This document shows positions 8,606 to 15,317 of a DNA stretch of 15,317 bases, in pieces; within the stretch, counting starts at the first letter, position 1; the number at the start of each line of letters is the position of its first letter. The notes under the pieces are model-generated. The model was given only the letters and a program-made list of their open reading frames with translations, was not told where the DNA came from and ran no database searches. The stretch is taken from assembly GCA_030765325.1 (NCBI GenBank), contig JAVCCT010000291.1, positions 1 to 15,317 of the forward strand, given 5' to 3'. The translations under genes were made by a program, and so were the position numbers. Source of the DNA: Candidatus Stygibacter frigidus (GTDB lineage: Bacteria; Cloacimonadota; Cloacimonadia; Cloacimonadales; TCS61).

Positions 8606-9795
8606 GTATATATTTCCAATAATTGCTCTTTACTGTATTCCCAGTTATATTTATTTTCTACTGCTGCTTTACCACGTAAACCCATTTCTCTGCTCAAGAT
8701 TGGGTCATTATAGATCTCCAGGATTTTTAATGCTAGAGAATCAACACTTCCCGGTTCGTGAATTAAACCACAGCCACACTCTATTACAACATTCGCCTGA
8801 GCATCACAATTACTTACTATTACTGGTTTAGCTTCTGACATATATTGAAATAACTTGTTTGCGTAAGTCGTATCGTGATGACGATTCTTTTTTAATGGAC
8901 TCACGCACACATTTGCAGCTTCCAGATATGAAGTAAAAAGACTCTCGTCTTTCCAACCACAAAAATTCACGAACTCATCGACCCCTGAATCTTTTGCTAA
9001 CTGCTTCAAATATTTGTCATCCCTGCTGCTGCCTACTAATACCAGTAACAGGTTCTCTATTTTACCCTTTAACTTACTTACTGCTTCAATTAATGTATCT
9101 GTTCCCCTGCGAATTCCAGTATTACCAAGATACAAAATTACATATTTGTCCTTATACTTTTCTATAATTGTGTTATCGCGTGGATAATTTCTAAAATTGC
9201 TTAAATTTAATGTATTAGGAACCCAATGAACCTTACTTGCCTTAATTTCGCACTCTTCAATTAGAACCTGCCGGGCTTCATCTGTAACCACTATTACCTG
9301 GTCAGCATTTTTTACCAGCTTACATTGCATGCGCTGCCACTTTTTTATACTTATTAAATATCTACCTATACCTGAATTAACATGAGTGTAAAGTTTCATG
9401 ATAGACGGTCTGTCTTCATGAAGATCAAGCACTACCTTTTTCCCCAGATTTCTTGCCATAGGTAAACCAATTCCTGCAATAATCATGTCATGAATGTGTA
9501 CTACATCAAAATCATGATCAATTAAAAATCGCTTGATAAGAGGACGCAATAATAACTGATATGCAGGAATTGAATATGCAAGTGCAAATACCTTTTTGTA
9601 TAGATTACGGTTAAAATAATTACGATATACCGAAATTCCTTCCAGAATCTCTTCCTTTTCCCGATTATCATGATCTATGCAGAATAATGAAACTTCATGA
9701 CCTGCTGCCAGCAACGTCAATGCCTCACTACGTACTCTCGGATCTGGCGGATAGGTACTATCAAGTATCATTCCTATTTTCATTTTTTTGCCCAT
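8602..9795 (-). CDS. Family 4 glycosyltransferase (GT-B fold)
   Basis: This 397-residue retaining GT-B enzyme likely builds the glycan repeat unit in the cytoplasm from a nucleotide sugar. The N-terminal acceptor domain starts MKIGMILDSTYPPDPRVRSE (5-24) and includes DVVHIHD (97-103) and LDLHEDRP (123-130). The C-terminal donor domain shows YLGNTGIRRGTDTL (222-235), LVLVGSSRDD (251-260), the loop SPLKKNRHHDTTYANKLFQY (299-318) in place of the usual E-x7-E region, and SEAKPVIVSN (320-329). The first ATG (9795) is preferred over Met5 because AGGA lies four bases before it, while Met5 would be 16 bases away. It is the first intact gene of its series, behind a TTGACA element at 9907-9912. Its first 96 codons and its upstream region are duplicated at 11242-11713. 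The donor sugar is not predictable. Confidence 0.92.
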   Translation of the reverse strand: MGKKMKIGMILDSTYPPDPRVRSEALTLLAAGHEVSLFCIDHDNREKEEILEGISVYRNYFNRNLYKKVFALAYSIPAYQLLLRPLIKRFLIDHDFDVVHIHDMIIAGIGLPMARNLGKKVVLDLHEDRPSIMKLYTHVNSGIGRYLISIKKWQRMQCKLVKNADQVIVVTDEARQVLIEECEIKASKVHWVPNTLNLSNFRNYPRDNTIIEKYKDKYVILYLGNTGIRRGTDTLIEAVSKLKGKIENLLLVLVGSSRDDKYLKQLAKDSGVDEFVNFCGWKDESLFTSYLEAANVCVSPLKKNRHHDTTYANKLFQYMSEAKPVIVSNCDAQANVVIECGCGLIHEPGSVDSLALKILEIYNDPILSREMGLRGKAAVENKYNWEYSKEQLLEIYT

Positions 9796-9925
9796 TGAAT
9801 CCTGTTTCCTTATATCTCAGATAATATCTCATATTTACTATTACACTAACTATGCAATACTAAAAATATGCTGAACTTATATCCATTAGCTATCTAATAA
9901 TTTATATGTCAATAGAATTATTATA
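9507..9925 (-). repeat. Direct repeat copy 1: GT4 5' end plus promoter block
   Basis: This stretch matches 11242-11713 in the same orientation. It covers the first ~96 GT4 codons, the start codon, and the upstream sequence to about 9925. The coding part is very close at DNA level (the residues FCIDHDNREKEE and LYKK lie in an unbroken identical stretch from 36 to 68). The upstream block at 9841-9925 is also strongly conserved. Copy 1 is the shorter form, lacking about 54 bases present in copy 2 between the block and the start codon. Confidence 0.9.
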
Positions 9926-10113
9926 CACGCATTCCCCCATTTTTAAAAAAATCATTTAACACTAACGCAAACTGCTGGTTTTTTAGGCAGCATTTCTTGT
10001 ATTTGCCTCGATACTTTTTTCTCGGTTTGATGTTAAATTAAAAATTTCTACCAAAGATTGAATGTCACCCTTTTATCCATTTAATAGTCATATTGCTTAA
10101 CTAAACTTAATAT
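9796..10113. other. Noncoding region between SGNH gene and GT4 gene
   Basis: This 318-base gap holds the GT4 promoter block (about 9841-9925) and, nearer the SGNH gene stop, a weak hairpin (minus strand TGCTG, ten-base loop, CAGCA) at about 9973-9993. The hairpin is not followed directly by a T-run, so it is a poor terminator candidate. I see no gene here. Confidence 0.5.
9885..9912 (-). promoter_or_regulatory. Candidate promoter of the GT4 operon
   Basis: On the minus strand TTGACA (9912-9907) is followed after 16 bases by GCTAAT (9890-9885). The -35 matches the sigma-70 consensus perfectly, while the -10 matches four of six. The block is kept in the duplicated copy at 11673-11700, which supports a function. 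The leader to the GT4 start would be about 85 bases. The -10 choice is uncertain. Confidence 0.4.
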
Positions 10114-11031
10114 TCACTCATTATTATTTTGTCTTCTATCATAAATCCATTCGGCAATCATCTTTGATACTTTTTTGCCTGATTCTTTATACAAATGATT
10201 ACCATCAGTATATATAAATTCAGAATTGTATTCTGTCAAGTCCAGATAACCAGTAGAAATATCTTTGGCTTCTTGAATAATAGAATCAAATTTAGGCATA
10301 TATAGTGTTTCTATTTCCATCATTTTTGGATGAAGGGGCAGCCTTACTAAATACACTTCTCCGTAGTGATTGAGATAATTGATTGTCTTAATAAGATAAT
10401 GCAGGCGGAGACTGGATAATTTGCTTAATGTTAAAGTATTTGTTTTATAAAAAAGAATTTTCTTTTCCAGCCTTTCTTCTACAGCAAGAGAGTCCATATT
10501 TATTGTAACTTCTAACCATCCATCATCGTGAAGATACATTGGTGAACGCCTTTTAAAAAAAAGCGTTTTATATTTGTGATCAAGGTCGTTTAATAAGTAA
10601 AATGGATTAGGATTTATATTCACAACTTTGGTCTTTGCCAGAAATAAATTGTTTTCTCTAAACATTGTTGAATCATTAGGATTGTCTGAAAAGCTTGAGA
10701 TACTCCAAGGTCCCACTGTTACTATAAATATTCCATTGCTAGTATTTGTAACTAATTTTCTTTTTATGCTTTCTAAATACACCCTTCCAAATGGACTATT
10801 GAGCTTAGTAAAAGAATAATTATGGATATTCATATTTAGTACTTCTTGGAAAACGCTTGGTTGTAATCCCTGTGCTGCTCTTGAAGTTCCAATAATTAAA
10901 TTATTTTGCCTGGGAGTAGTAAACCTAATGTAAAATGGATCGGTATGCCCATCCTCAAGTGAAAGCACCATCGCTAAGGATAGAGCTGTTAAAGTGGAAA
11001 AAAACATTATTTGAATAAGGAATTTTTTCAT
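10114..11031 (-). CDS. SGNH-fold, DltD/AlgX-like protein (O-acylation partner)
   Basis: This 305-residue protein starts with one hydrophobic helix (about 5-22, a signal anchor) and is probably periplasmic. LIIGTSRAAQGLQP (45-58) holds the likely nucleophile Ser50 in a GTSR motif. Near the C-terminus, TDGNHLYKESGKKVS (275-289) supplies the Asp276/His279 pair expected of SGNH hydrolase-like enzymes. Proteins of this kind usually sit directly after an MBOAT O-acyltransferase and transfer or hand over acyl groups to the polysaccharide. Here the upstream gene is an MBOAT remnant whose original stop ends five bases before this ATG. The natural order is therefore preserved although the MBOAT gene is destroyed. 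No ribosome binding site is seen, as expected for a gene once translated by coupling. It may now be poorly expressed or orphaned. Family placement rests on motif and context and is moderate. Confidence 0.7.
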   Translation of the reverse strand: MKKFLIQIMFFSTLTALSLAMVLSLEDGHTDPFYIRFTTPRQNNLIIGTSRAAQGLQPSVFQEVLNMNIHNYSFTKLNSPFGRVYLESIKRKLVTNTSNGIFIVTVGPWSISSFSDNPNDSTMFRENNLFLAKTKVVNINPNPFYLLNDLDHKYKTLFFKRRSPMYLHDDGWLEVTINMDSLAVEERLEKKILFYKTNTLTLSKLSSLRLHYLIKTINYLNHYGEVYLVRLPLHPKMMEIETLYMPKFDSIIQEAKDISTGYLDLTEYNSEFIYTDGNHLYKESGKKVSKMIAEWIYDRRQNNNE

Positions 11032-11036
11032 TTTAT

Positions 11037-11530
11037 TTAGAATTGAAAATAAATGAATTCTTGTTGTTGTGCTTTATACAACAATATTAACATTGCAAAA
11101 AAAAATACAAACACCATCTCAACGACTTATTCCAATTAATACCAAAATTTGTAATTGTATATTGCTGTTCTCTTCCCAACCATGCGATTAGATTAAAAAG
11201 AATTATAAGTATAATTATAGTCAAAGATCTTCCCATACAAGCAAATTCATGCTCCATTAAAAATCGCTTGATAAGAGGACGCAATAATAACTGAAAAGCA
11301 GATATTGTATAAGCAAGTGCAAATATCTTTTTATATAGATTACGGTTGAAATAATTACGATATACCGAAATTCCTTCCAGAATCTCTTCCTTTTCCCGAT
11401 TATCATGATCTATGCAGAATAATGAAATTTCATGATCTGCTGCAAGCAATGTCAATACCTCACTTCGCACTCTCGTATCTGGCGGATAAGGATGACCCAG
11501 TATCATTCCCATTTTCATTTTTTTGCCCAT
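11037..11530 (-). pseudogene. Chimeric remnant: GT4 N-terminus joined to MBOAT C-terminus, frameshifted
   Basis: From the ATG at 11530, residues 1-96 repeat the GT4 at 8602-9795, with 81 of 96 identical by my count. At about 11241 the similarity stops abruptly and the frame continues as a hydrophobic helix, then AWLGREQQYTITNFGINWNK and SLRWCLYFF, which resembles the end of MBOAT O-acyltransferases (AlgI/PatA type). The frame then stops at 11087. The other frame across a run of nine A (plus strand 11097-11105) gives AMLILLYKAQQQEFIYFQF and a stop at 11037; FIYFQF is the classic MBOAT ending. One extra base in the run would restore the reading. The likely history is a deletion fusing a GT4 paralogue to the last ~70 codons of MBOAT, plus a slip (or sequencing error) in the homopolymer. 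The GT4 donor domain and the MBOAT catalytic histidine region are missing, so neither activity is expected. Confidence 0.85.
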
Positions 11531-11713
11531 CGAATCCTATTCCCTAATATCTCACTGTTTTCAGATAATTTCGATTGCATTATATGTGGAAACCTTCCAT
11601 CATTACATGAAAAAATTCCATTACAAATCTTACACTGACTATGCAATACTAACATTTACTGAACTTATTTCCATTAGTTATCTAATAATTTATATGTCAA
11701 TAGAATTATAATA
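11242..11713 (-). repeat. Direct repeat copy 2: GT4 5' end plus promoter block
   Basis: This is the second copy of the block at 9507-9925, same orientation, flanking the SGNH gene on its upstream side. The upstream sequence 11630-11713 aligns closely with 9841-9925. Between it and the start codon, copy 2 has about 54 additional bases, including the small hairpin TGGAAACCTTCCA at 11587-11599. Confidence 0.9.
11673..11700 (-). promoter_or_regulatory. Candidate promoter, duplicated copy
   Basis: Minus-strand TTGACA (11700-11695) and ACTAAT (11678-11673), 16 bases apart, repeat the candidate promoter of the intact GT4 gene. It would transcribe the chimeric remnant and then the SGNH gene, with a leader of about 140 bases. 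Confidence 0.38.
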
Positions 11714-11759
11714 ATATGAGCATCCTCGCGGAATTAAAATGTTCACTGACTTAAAAATG

Positions 11760-12183
11760 CTCTGAATGGGCATCACAATACTATCCATGGGTGTTCGGAG
11801 TCAGAGGTGTGAAAATCACCTCCATGTCAACGGAAAAAACATGTAGTTGAAAGTAATTGTGTCACCGAGAGGTGGGGTGGAGAGCAACTGAAAGCGAATG
11901 TCCAGTCCGTAGAATTACGATGTTCGGCGCTGTGAGTTCGACGAGTCTACTATCCGATGACGAAGTCTGATTCAGGTACGTGCAAGAAGCTGTCAGGCAA
12001 TACTTCCGTGCTAAGCTATGACAGAGGCTCATGGTGTGACTGAAGATGGAATGGACGAGAAGGCACTGAATGAAAATTCAGGATATCCGTCTTGGAAAGT
12101 TGAAAGACAAGCGGAAGTCAAAGCGTCCGTAGTAGTGATGATATGCAGGAAACTGTAAGGAGCAAAGGGATGCCGGATTATCT
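11760..12183 (+). mobile_element. 5' fragment of a group II intron RNA (no RT, no domain V)
   Basis: A G- and C-richer, stem-rich block (about half GC in a sampled line, against a third nearby) has the look of group II intron domain I onward. It begins with short hairpins such as GAGGTG/CACCTC (11804-11822) and CACC/GGTG (11863-11874). It ends with GTAGTAGTGATGATATGC, GGAAACTGTAAGGAG and CAAAGGGATG, wording typical of the stretch just before the intron-encoded reverse transcriptase in domain IV. Past about 12183 the sequence becomes plain AT-rich DNA. No reverse transcriptase frame and no domain V hairpin is found before recG. The fragment is therefore probably 3'-truncated and unable to splice alone. 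The exact 5' end is uncertain; candidates are GTGTTCGG at 11791 and GTGTGAAA at 11807, with a weak stem upstream. Recognition is from memory of such introns, not from a model search. Confidence 0.7.
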
Positions 12184-12407
12184 CTTATTTTATATTTATC
12201 TGCCTTAAGGAATTTTTCTGGCAGAACAACAAAGCACAAAGTGGTTTTTTTTGTTAGATAGTGCCATGTTGTTCTACCTGCTTACTGCAAACTGATTTCA
12301 GGTGGTTCTAACCTGATACTGATAAATAAATTTCAGGACAAAATAAGAATCCTGAATTTACTTGACTACTTAAACATAATTTATAGAAAATACAATAGAG
12401 GTGAAAT
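12184..12407 (+). promoter_or_regulatory. recG leader region with hairpins
   Basis: No gene is present. Three inverted repeats stand out. AGAACAAC (12223-12230) pairs with GTTGTTCT (12268-12275), with a nested GCAC/GTGC (12234-12237, 12261-12264). CAGGT (12299-12303) pairs with ACCTG (12311-12315). TTCAGGA (12332-12338) pairs with TCCTGAA (12350-12356). None is followed by a strong T-run. A convincing promoter pair for recG was not found; TTGACT at 12362 has no well-spaced -10. The ribosome binding site GAGG at 12398-12401, about six bases before the GTG at 12408, decides the recG start. Confidence 0.45.
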
Positions 12408-14483
12408 GTGGATTTATTTACTACTGAGATAAAATTCTTAAAAGGTGTTGGGGAGCACCGGGCAAAACTATTGAATAAACTGGGGGTATTTACCCTTAAT
12501 GATCTGCTGGAATTTTTCCCGCGGGATTATATTCAACGAGATGCCACAAGCTCCATTGCTGACCTGGAAATTGGCAGACGGTCATCATTGACAGCTGAGA
12601 TCGTGAGTATTCGCGAAACCCAACGAGGCAGGCAAAGGCAATTGAATGTGGTGCTTTCTGACGGTGAATATAATCTCTTATGTACCTGGTTCAGATATGG
12701 CATCTGGCTCACTGATATGCTCCAGCAGGGACAGAAAGTGTGGGTATCCGGCATGATCACCTCATTCAGAGACCAATTTCAGATCATTCATCCAGAACTG
12801 GAAGTGCTCGATAAAGGCGAAGATACAACAAATTTCTGGCATTCCCGCTCCGTTTTACCCGTATATCCTCTTACAGATAAACTGAAAATCGGGCAGATGC
12901 GCTATATGATCTATAACCTTTTCAGGCTTTATCCCAAGGATATTGAAGAAACCCTTTCCCAGGAGATATTAGAAAAATTTGGCTGGGAACAGCGTCGGAT
13001 AAGTCTGCAGAAAATTCATTTTTCTACGCAGCCGGAGCAAGTTGCTGCTTATAAAACCCGCTACGCTTTTGAAGAGCTTTTTTATAACCAGTTGATGCTG
13101 GCAAAGGTGCGCAGGGGTCATGAGAGAGAGAAGGATGGCAGGGCTTTTGAACTGAAAAGGACTTATACCACACAATTAAAAAATTCATTACAGTTCAAAT
13201 TAACCTCCTCCCAAAAGAAAGTGATCAGAGAAATTGTGGATGATATGACTTCCGGCTATCAGATGAACCGTTTGTTGCAGGGAGATGTGGGTTCAGGCAA
13301 AACAATTGTGACGCTTTTTGCCATGCTGCTCGCTGTGGAAAACGGCTGTCAGGCTGTTATTATGGCACCGACGGAGATACTGGCTGAACAGCATTTTTTG
13401 AGTTTCACTAAATATCTTTCTGAAATGGATATTCGAGTAGCCCTCTTAAAAGGTGGCAATTATAAAGGTAAAAAGAAAACTAAGGAAGAGATCAAAAGTG
13501 GCGATATCCAGATTGTAGTGGGCACGCATGCGCTTTTGCAGAAGGATGTGGAATTTGCTAATATGGGCTTTGTAGCAGTCGATGAGCAGCACCGGTTTGG
13601 GGTAGTGCAAAGATCTTTGATACCCTCTAAAGGTGATAATCCAGACCTTTTATATATGTCAGCCACACCCATTCCCCGTTCACTTGCGCTCACGGTTTAT
13701 GGCGATCTCACTGTGAGTGTGATTGATGAAATGCCTCCGGGACGCAAGCATATTACCACTATCTGGAAAGGTGAAGGTAGAAGAATAGATGCCTATAGTC
13801 ATGCAATGAAGGAAGTGCGGGAAGGCAGACAAATCTATATTGTGTGTCCCTTGATCGAGGAATCGGAAAAATCTGATCTGCTGGCAGCAGAAACGCTGTA
13901 TGACGATATACGGTCAACTTTGATGCCTGAATGCCGGGCAGAAATATTGCATGGCAGGATGAAAAATAAAGAAAAAGATGAGATCATGAGCAGGTTCAAA
14001 AACCATGAATTTGATGTACTGGTTTCCACTACTGTGATTGAAGTGGGGATTGATGTTCCTAACGCAGCAGTGATGATCATTGAGCATGCAGAACGCTTCG
14101 GGTTGGCTCAATTGCATCAATTGCGCGGTAGGGTCGGTAGGGGCAGTGCAGCATCATTCTGCTACCTGGTTGCCTATTATCCGCTTTCAAAGGAAGGCAC
14201 TGAGCGATTGCGGACAATGGTGGAAACAAATGACGGCTTTGAAATTGCCGAAAAGGATCTGGAACTCCGTGGACCTGGAGAATTTTTCGGCACTGCCCAA
14301 AGCGGCATGGACTTATTTAAGCATGCCAATATCGTGCGAGACAGACAGCTTTTGATTCATGCCCGTGCCGTAGCCGGCTGGGTGCTTGATAATGATCCAG
14401 AGCTGAATAGTGATGAAAATATGATAATTAAAAAAACTTATGAAAGGCTGTATTCTGAACGTGAGAAGTTGTTTAACTTCTAA
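12408..14483 (+). CDS. recG: ATP-dependent DNA helicase RecG
   Basis: RecG (691 residues, normal length) remodels stalled replication forks and branch-migrates Holliday junctions in the cytoplasm. The N-terminal wedge/OB region spans about 1-250, with LKGVGEHRAKLLNKLGV (11-27) the usual start. Superfamily 2 helicase motifs follow in order: Walker A GDVGSGKT (292-299), APTEILAEQH (320-329), the DEAD-box variant DEQHRFG (392-398), SATPIPRSLA (418-427), HGRM (515-518), and QLRGRVGRG (571-579). The C-terminal TRG motif DLELRGPGEFFGTAQSG (617-633), needed for translocation, is complete. Translation starts at GTG with a good ribosome binding site. It is transcribed away from the polysaccharide genes, has a more moderate base composition than they do, and is probably a native chromosomal gene marking the edge of the accessory segment. 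Confidence 0.98.
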   Translation: MDLFTTEIKFLKGVGEHRAKLLNKLGVFTLNDLLEFFPRDYIQRDATSSIADLEIGRRSSLTAEIVSIRETQRGRQRQLNVVLSDGEYNLLCTWFRYGIWLTDMLQQGQKVWVSGMITSFRDQFQIIHPELEVLDKGEDTTNFWHSRSVLPVYPLTDKLKIGQMRYMIYNLFRLYPKDIEETLSQEILEKFGWEQRRISLQKIHFSTQPEQVAAYKTRYAFEELFYNQLMLAKVRRGHEREKDGRAFELKRTYTTQLKNSLQFKLTSSQKKVIREIVDDMTSGYQMNRLLQGDVGSGKTIVTLFAMLLAVENGCQAVIMAPTEILAEQHFLSFTKYLSEMDIRVALLKGGNYKGKKKTKEEIKSGDIQIVVGTHALLQKDVEFANMGFVAVDEQHRFGVVQRSLIPSKGDNPDLLYMSATPIPRSLALTVYGDLTVSVIDEMPPGRKHITTIWKGEGRRIDAYSHAMKEVREGRQIYIVCPLIEESEKSDLLAAETLYDDIRSTLMPECRAEILHGRMKNKEKDEIMSRFKNHEFDVLVSTTVIEVGIDVPNAAVMIIEHAERFGLAQLHQLRGRVGRGSAASFCYLVAYYPLSKEGTERLRTMVETNDGFEIAEKDLELRGPGEFFGTAQSGMDLFKHANIVRDRQLLIHARAVAGWVLDNDPELNSDENMIIKKTYERLYSEREKLFNF

Positions 14484-14500
14484 GTGACTGAGGTGGATCA

Positions 14501-14629
14501 ATGATAAGTAAGCTATTACTTGCGATATTTCTGATTTATCTTTGTGGTATCATGCAAGTTCCAGAGTATAATTATACCAACCTGCAATCAACGGCAAAAC
14601 TGCTGCCCGAAATAAATGTCTGCTGCTGA
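14501..14629 (+). CDS. Small 42-residue ORF with signal-like N-terminus
   Basis: ATG at 14501 is preceded by GAGGTGG about seven bases away, one of the best ribosome binding sites in the window, 17 bases after the recG stop. The peptide begins MISKLLLAIFLIYLCGIMQV, a hydrophobic signal-like stretch with a cysteine, and ends STAKLLPEINVCC. It overlaps the probable start of the acyltransferase-3 gene by 14 bases, so it may serve to bring ribosomes to that gene. It could be a genuine small membrane or exported peptide, or the stub of a longer exported protein. No family is recognised. Confidence 0.42.
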   Translation: MISKLLLAIFLIYLCGIMQVPEYNYTNLQSTAKLLPEINVCC

Positions 14630-15317
14630 AATAATGATCTGGATAGATAAGGCAAGGATATCTGCTGCTTTGGCAATAGTAGTTTTGCATACTGCGATTC
14701 TGGTGCAGTCAGCAAATCTGATTGGTTCAGGAAACTGGTGGACAGGGAATATCTATAACTCCCTGGTAAGATGGGCAATTCCTGTATTTGTGATGATCAG
14801 TGGTGCTTTACTGCTTGATCCAGATAATATTGAATCTTTGGAATTGTTTTATATAAAAAGGTTTACAAGGATTATTATTCCCCTTTTTGCCTGGTCAGCT
14901 ATCTATCTTTGCCTGGATTATATCTATGCTGCTGCTTATGGAATCCAGATTTCAAAACAACAAATATTCCTCAATCTACTGGAAGGAAAACCTCATTTCC
15001 ACCTCTGGTTTATATACATGATAATCGGGTTGTATATATTTACCCCATTTTTCAGACTGATAATCAAGAATACTTCTCACAGAGAACTTCAAATTCTTGT
15101 GTTGATCATGTTCTTGATCGCTGCTTTCAGTTTTATATATACAGAATTTATTCCCGGGATTCCTCCATTATTTATCACTAAATTTATCCCGTATATTCCC
15201 TACTATTTTCTGGGTTACCTGATCAGAAGCACTCAATATAAACCCTCAAAGTTCACATTACTTGCTATTTTCTTTTGTAGCGGGGTTATAACTGCTATAG
15301 GCTTTTATTTCAGTGCG
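14616..15317 (+). CDS. Acyltransferase family 3 membrane protein, N-terminal part
   Basis: The frame is open to the window edge (234 codons seen from the ATG at 14616; another ATG in frame at 14634). WIDKARISAALAIVVLH near the N-terminus has the Arg and the His of the family's R-x10-H signature. HLWFIYMIIGLYIFTPFFR and YYFLGYLI are typical AT3 segments, and hydrophobic helices alternate throughout. AT3 enzymes (WecH/OafA type) move acetyl or other acyl groups onto sugars or lipids at the cytoplasmic membrane. The 14616 start leaves seven residues before the first conserved tryptophan and overlaps the preceding small ORF; neither start has a good ribosome binding site, suggesting coupled translation. 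The C-terminal part, normally about 330-350 residues in all, lies outside. The substrate is unknown. Confidence 0.85.
   Translation, partial: MSAAEIMIWIDKARISAALAIVVLHTAILVQSANLIGSGNWWTGNIYNSLVRWAIPVFVMISGALLLDPDNIESLELFYIKRFTRIIIPLFAWSAIYLCLDYIYAAAYGIQISKQQIFLNLLEGKPHFHLWFIYMIIGLYIFTPFFRLIIKNTSHRELQILVLIMFLIAAFSFIYTEFIPGIPPLFITKFIPYIPYYFLGYLIRSTQYKPSKFTLLAIFFCSGVITAIGFYFSA

Noticed and set aside
8421..8831. 136-residue plus-strand frame
   Set aside because: It is antisense to the junction of the GT4 and fusion genes, whose motifs and ATGA overlap are well supported; the frame has no recognisable domain.
9973..9993. Rho-independent terminator after the SGNH gene
   Set aside because: The stem is only five base pairs with a ten-base loop and no immediate T-run on the minus strand.
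11523..11711. 62-residue plus-strand frame opposite the GT4 duplicate leader
   Set aside because: Low-complexity AT-rich translation without a ribosome binding site, lying over the conserved promoter block.
11760..12407. tRNA, riboswitch or CRISPR explanation for the structured block
   Set aside because: No cloverleaf, no regularly spaced repeats and no known riboswitch core was recognised; the ending before 12183 fits a group II intron better.
14080..14355. 91-residue frame on the same strand as recG
   Set aside because: It is an out-of-phase shadow within the recG helicase and TRG motifs.

Overview
The window looks like a surface-polysaccharide (O-antigen or exopolysaccharide) locus next to a housekeeping gene, recG. 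The DNA is AT-rich, and most genes are packed with 1-base gaps or ATGA overlaps. Gene content and protein style suggest a Gram-negative-type anaerobe, plausibly of the FCB group such as Cloacimonadota. That placement is inference only; no rRNA, tRNA or other taxonomic marker is present.

Left to right: (1) 1-267, minus strand, an IS1182-like transposase fragment that runs off the window and lacks its N-terminal part. (2) 384-3861, minus strand, a family 2 glycosyltransferase and a YfhO-type polytopic membrane protein, one base apart. (3) 3862-4364, about 500 noncoding bases. (4) 4365-9795, minus strand, a likely transcription unit. In transcription order it holds a GT4 glycosyltransferase, a fusion of an FrhB-like iron-sulfur protein with a polysaccharide pyruvyl transferase, a possible 26-residue ORF, and a Wzx-type flippase. 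The GT4 and fusion genes overlap by ATGA. (5) 10114-11530, minus strand, an SGNH-fold (DltD/AlgX-like) protein gene preceded by a wrecked gene. The wrecked gene consists of the first ~96 codons of a GT4 paralogue joined to the last part of an MBOAT O-acyltransferase, with a homopolymer frameshift. (6) 11531-12407, a divergent noncoding region holding a second copy of the GT4 promoter block, a 5' fragment of a group II intron RNA with no reverse transcriptase or domain V visible, and several hairpins. (7) 12408-15317, plus strand, recG, a 42-codon ORF with a strong ribosome binding site, and the N-terminal part of an acyltransferase-3 membrane protein cut by the window edge.

Together the minus-strand genes would build a lipid-linked glycan (GT4, GT2), decorate it with pyruvyl groups (PPT domain) and acyl groups (MBOAT/SGNH pair, now broken), flip it (Wzx), and possibly glycosylate or modify it outside the membrane (YfhO). 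The most notable feature is the duplicated GT4 promoter and 5' end on both sides of the SGNH gene. A deletion appears to have fused the upstream copy to the tail of MBOAT, leaving the SGNH protein without its usual partner. I see no CRISPR array, no phage and no obvious defence system. The unusual content is locus remodelling rather than a clearly new system.
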